Source: Scortum barcoo (lineage: Eukaryota; Chordata; Actinopteri; Centrarchiformes; Terapontidae). From it: a DNA stretch of 64,000 nucleotides. The notes below the pieces were generated by a model. It saw only the letters and a program-made list of their open reading frames with translations. It was not told the origin of the DNA and ran no database searches. Shown here piece by piece: positions 61,555 to 64,000 of this stretch (positions are counted from its first letter, which is position 1; every line of letters starts with the position of its first letter). Both the position numbers and the translations under genes were made by a program. The stretch spans positions 6,534,354 through 6,598,353 of the forward strand of contig CM041531.1 of the NCBI GenBank assembly GCA_023238725.1, read 5' to 3'.

Positions 61555-63427
61555 CTGTGTAGAACAGGTTGGATTAACCATTAACCATGTATACAAACAA
61601 ACACAATGTAAGCATTTATTACCATGTACTGGCTACCTGATGAGTCAGAAGTATAATGGAATATATCAATAAATAATACATAGTTATTTACATTATTAAA
61701 AGCATTGCAAAAAGAAAGTAAAATCCTTCTATGTTCTCCTTTTTGTGGTTTTTGGTTTTAACATTATAATTTACTAGATTTGACATCCTTCACCTCCTAT
61801 CACTTGATAAAATAAATCAAAATAGATTTCTGCTTTTACTATTACTTATAGCTTTTAACATTTTATTCTCAGCTCTGTAGCTGTTTTACGTTTGCACTAG
61901 GGCTAAATGATATGCAGTGTGAATTTTTATTTAATTTTATTTTAACTTAAGAAAATATGAAATAGATGATAATGTGATTTTTCCAGAGGTTTGTACCAAA
62001 CAAGCATGTTCCCTTACATCTGGGGTACATGATTTGAAGGCAAGGGCATCTCTGTAACAATATTTATAAAAGTATGCTATGACACATCCAGTATCGATAT
62101 TTTAATTAACTGTTCAGCCCTAGTTTGCACAAATTGTTTATCTATTCACTTTGTTCTGTATCGTTTGCAGATCACTTTTTTACGAATAATTTCCTGGAAG
62201 AAAATATGTAATTTGGTGCAAATGGAAGAAAAATTAGACTGTTATATAGTAAGAAATAGTAAGAGACTGTTGAACTGGTTAGTTCAATTTGTTTTGTTGA
62301 GTTTATCACTGATTAAAAGAGGAATTTCCTTTATAGAGCTGTTCCTTATATTATACACAGATGGGTGAAAAATCAAAGGAAAAACCAACATGAAGTGTAT
62401 CTGTAAGGTGTTGGGCTACCGCACAAAGCCAGAACAGCTTCAGTGCTCTTTGGCATTGATCCTACAAGTCTCTGAACTCTACTGGAGGATATTCCCTCAT
62501 TTGGTGGTGATGATGACGTCCAGCATCTCCCATAAGTGTTCAGTTGTGTTGAGATCTAGTGACCACAGAGGCCACAGCATATAATTCACATCATTTTCAT
62601 CCTCATCAAACCATTCAGTGACCCCTCCTGCACTGTGGATGGGGGCACTATCTAGCCTGGAAGAAACCACTCCCATTAGGATAGAAATGTTTCATCACAG
62701 GACAAAGGTGATCACTCTGAACAACTTTGAATTAATTTGCAGTGACCCCCTCCATCTAAGGGGACAAGTGGACTCAAACCATGCCAGCAAAATCACCCCG
62801 ACAGCATAACAATACCACTGGATCTGCATTAGCTGTGTTTCTCCACTGATTTACTCAGGTTTATTTATCACCTGTCCTTATATATAAAATGATACATCAT
62901 ATATTTCTTAAATAAATATCTCTTAATTATTAACTTAATATCAGAAAAAAATGTGAATTAACCACAAGTCTGAAGTTACGTTAGATTAGCATTTGGAATT
63001 AATTGGAAGTGTGCCACATAATCACGGTCTGTTTTCTCTGTAATCAGTAGCAAATTACATGATTCTTACTTTCCAGGGAACGTCATAGGAAATGATTAGG
63101 AATTTGTGGACTTGAAAAGGAAAGTGTAATGACAACATTTACTAATTTTCCTTGTACTCTCATGCTGAGATTGGCCTTAGGTTGCAGCGATCTGGTGGCA
63201 ACTGGCTGATCATTGTAGAATATCCCTACACTGGAAACATGTCTATGATGGTGTGTAGCTCGTATGACAAAAGCTCTACAACCTATAAAGCTTAATTATA
63301 CATTTCTTTTTGAGACTGTTAAAGAGGTATCGATATATATAACTTAATATAATAATACTTCATACAAGGCAGTACACCACCACAATGTAGAATGGAATAA
63401 ATAAATAAAAGTAGGAAGCAGCCTCAC
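61555..63427 (-). other. kcnt1-like intron with a transposon remnant
   Basis: The 1.87 kb intron between the S5 and pore exons has a GT donor at 63426-63427 (GTGAGG) and an acceptor at 61555. It holds AT-rich sequence and the Tc1-like remnant at 62370-62815. Confidence 0.85.
62370..62815 (-). mobile_element. Tc1/mariner-like (IS630 superfamily) remnant in an intron
   Basis: CAGAACAGCTTCAGTGCTC, TTGGCATTGATCCTACAAG, GTGTTGAGATCTAGTGACC, ACAGAGGCCACAGCAT and GCACTATCTAGCCTGGAAGAA follow the order of a fish element whose antisense transposase covers 'TTGAGATCTGGTGACTGTGGAGGCCA'. No complete transposase remains and the ends are not defined. Confidence 0.5.
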
Positions 63428-63522
63428 CCAGTGAAGACCAGGCAGAGCAGGGTGCAGATGAGAATGAGGACTTGGTTGAACATGGCCGAGTTTGTCCTCT
63501 GGATTGCTCTGTGGACATCATT
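63428..63522 (-). CDS. kcnt1: KCNT-family channel exon (S5)
   Basis: A 95 nt exon with acceptor TTGTTATTGGGCAG and donor GTGAGG. It encodes [20 protein letters not shown] and [11 protein letters not shown] plus GG, the S4-S5 linker and S5 helix. Joining GG to the C of the next exon gives Gly and the junction [14 protein letters not shown], which matches KCNT1 as I remember it (KCNT2: FTCICGIQ). NDLHRAIQRTQSAMFNQ is the usual mammalian form. Phase and length agree with the following exons, so all four are in one open frame of 191 codons. Upstream exons (N-terminus, S1-S4) lie beyond the right edge. Confidence 0.93.
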
Positions 63523-64000
63523 CTGCCCAATAACAACAGCATACTTTAACATTTGAAGCTAAAATCCCTGCTCTGCTCCCCTAAAATAAAGACAATCAAC
63601 TTAAATCTATAAAATCCCTTTTTTTCTGATCATTGATGTCAGCTCTTCCAGGAATCACCCACATCATTAGTTCAATTTATTGCAAATGGAGATGGCATTA
63701 TGGTTCTACCCTCATAAACTTCCCACTGCAGCAATACAGCTGAACAGCATGAAATACAGAACAAGATGATAAAATGCGGAAATTATTAGAAATGATCCTC
63801 CGGTGGAAGCTATTCAGGGTACACACAATCAGAGCAGAACCAAGCAGGGGAAGGATGTTGTTGTTGTGGTGCGAACGATTGAGAGCATGAATCAGTGCAG
63901 AGAAATGTGATGGCTGTGATAGACAAGCTGATGCAGCGTTATGTGACTCAGAGCACCTTGCCTTAACAAAGTCATTAAAATGTTGATTAAAAACAAGTCA
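63523..64000 (-). other. kcnt1-like intron, partial
   Basis: Sequence between the S5 exon and the right edge. No exon is seen, so the S4 exon is outside the window. Confidence 0.7.

Overview
The window looks like nuclear DNA of a ray-finned (teleost, probably percomorph) fish. Three things point there: vertebrate genes split by GT-AG introns, a dense population of dinucleotide microsatellites, and interspersed repeats that I recognise as typical of fish genomes. It is not prokaryotic: there are no operons, and nearly all 60-150 codon open frames lie in repeats or noncoding DNA. The assignments come from reading the sequence and from memory of the families; no search was run.

Layout. Positions 1-1760 hold the 5' part of a decayed LINE on the minus strand, with the endonuclease domain visible and the reverse transcriptase beginning at the left edge. 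From about 1.8 to 55 kb I find no convincing host exon. This stretch is a gene desert holding old repeats: a 543 bp terminal-inverted-repeat element at 7.2 kb, L2-like LINE pieces at 27.9 and 43.0 kb, a Tc1/mariner remnant at 31.9 kb, several copies of dispersed fish repeats, an inverted pair of one repeat at 52.2 kb, and many microsatellites. A few repeat-poor blocks look like possible conserved noncoding elements, a judgement by eye only.

The gene end of the window is 55-64 kb, and everything there is on the minus strand. The single coding exon of chst1 (keratan sulfate galactose 6-O-sulfotransferase, a Golgi type II membrane enzyme) spans 55231-56522. Its frame is broken by a 5 bp tandem duplication at 55995-56006, although both halves are otherwise open and conserved. 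Its 5' UTR has a clear splice acceptor and short upstream ORFs. A CpG-rich, polypurine-rich candidate promoter lies at 58.0-58.9 kb. An L1-like LINE remnant at 59.2-60.3 kb, interrupted by a TA/CA microsatellite, separates chst1 from four consecutive exons of a sodium-activated potassium channel of the KCNT (Slo2) family at 60834-63522. These encode S5, pore, S6 and the start of the RCK1 domain. The earlier exons lie beyond the right edge. The later exons should lie at lower coordinates, but I could not find them anywhere in the window.

The two genes have no obvious functional link. I saw no new defence, mobile or biosynthetic system. The most useful leads are the chst1 frame break, the apparently truncated KCNT gene with a TVGFGD filter, and the terminal-inverted-repeat element carrying CRE sites.
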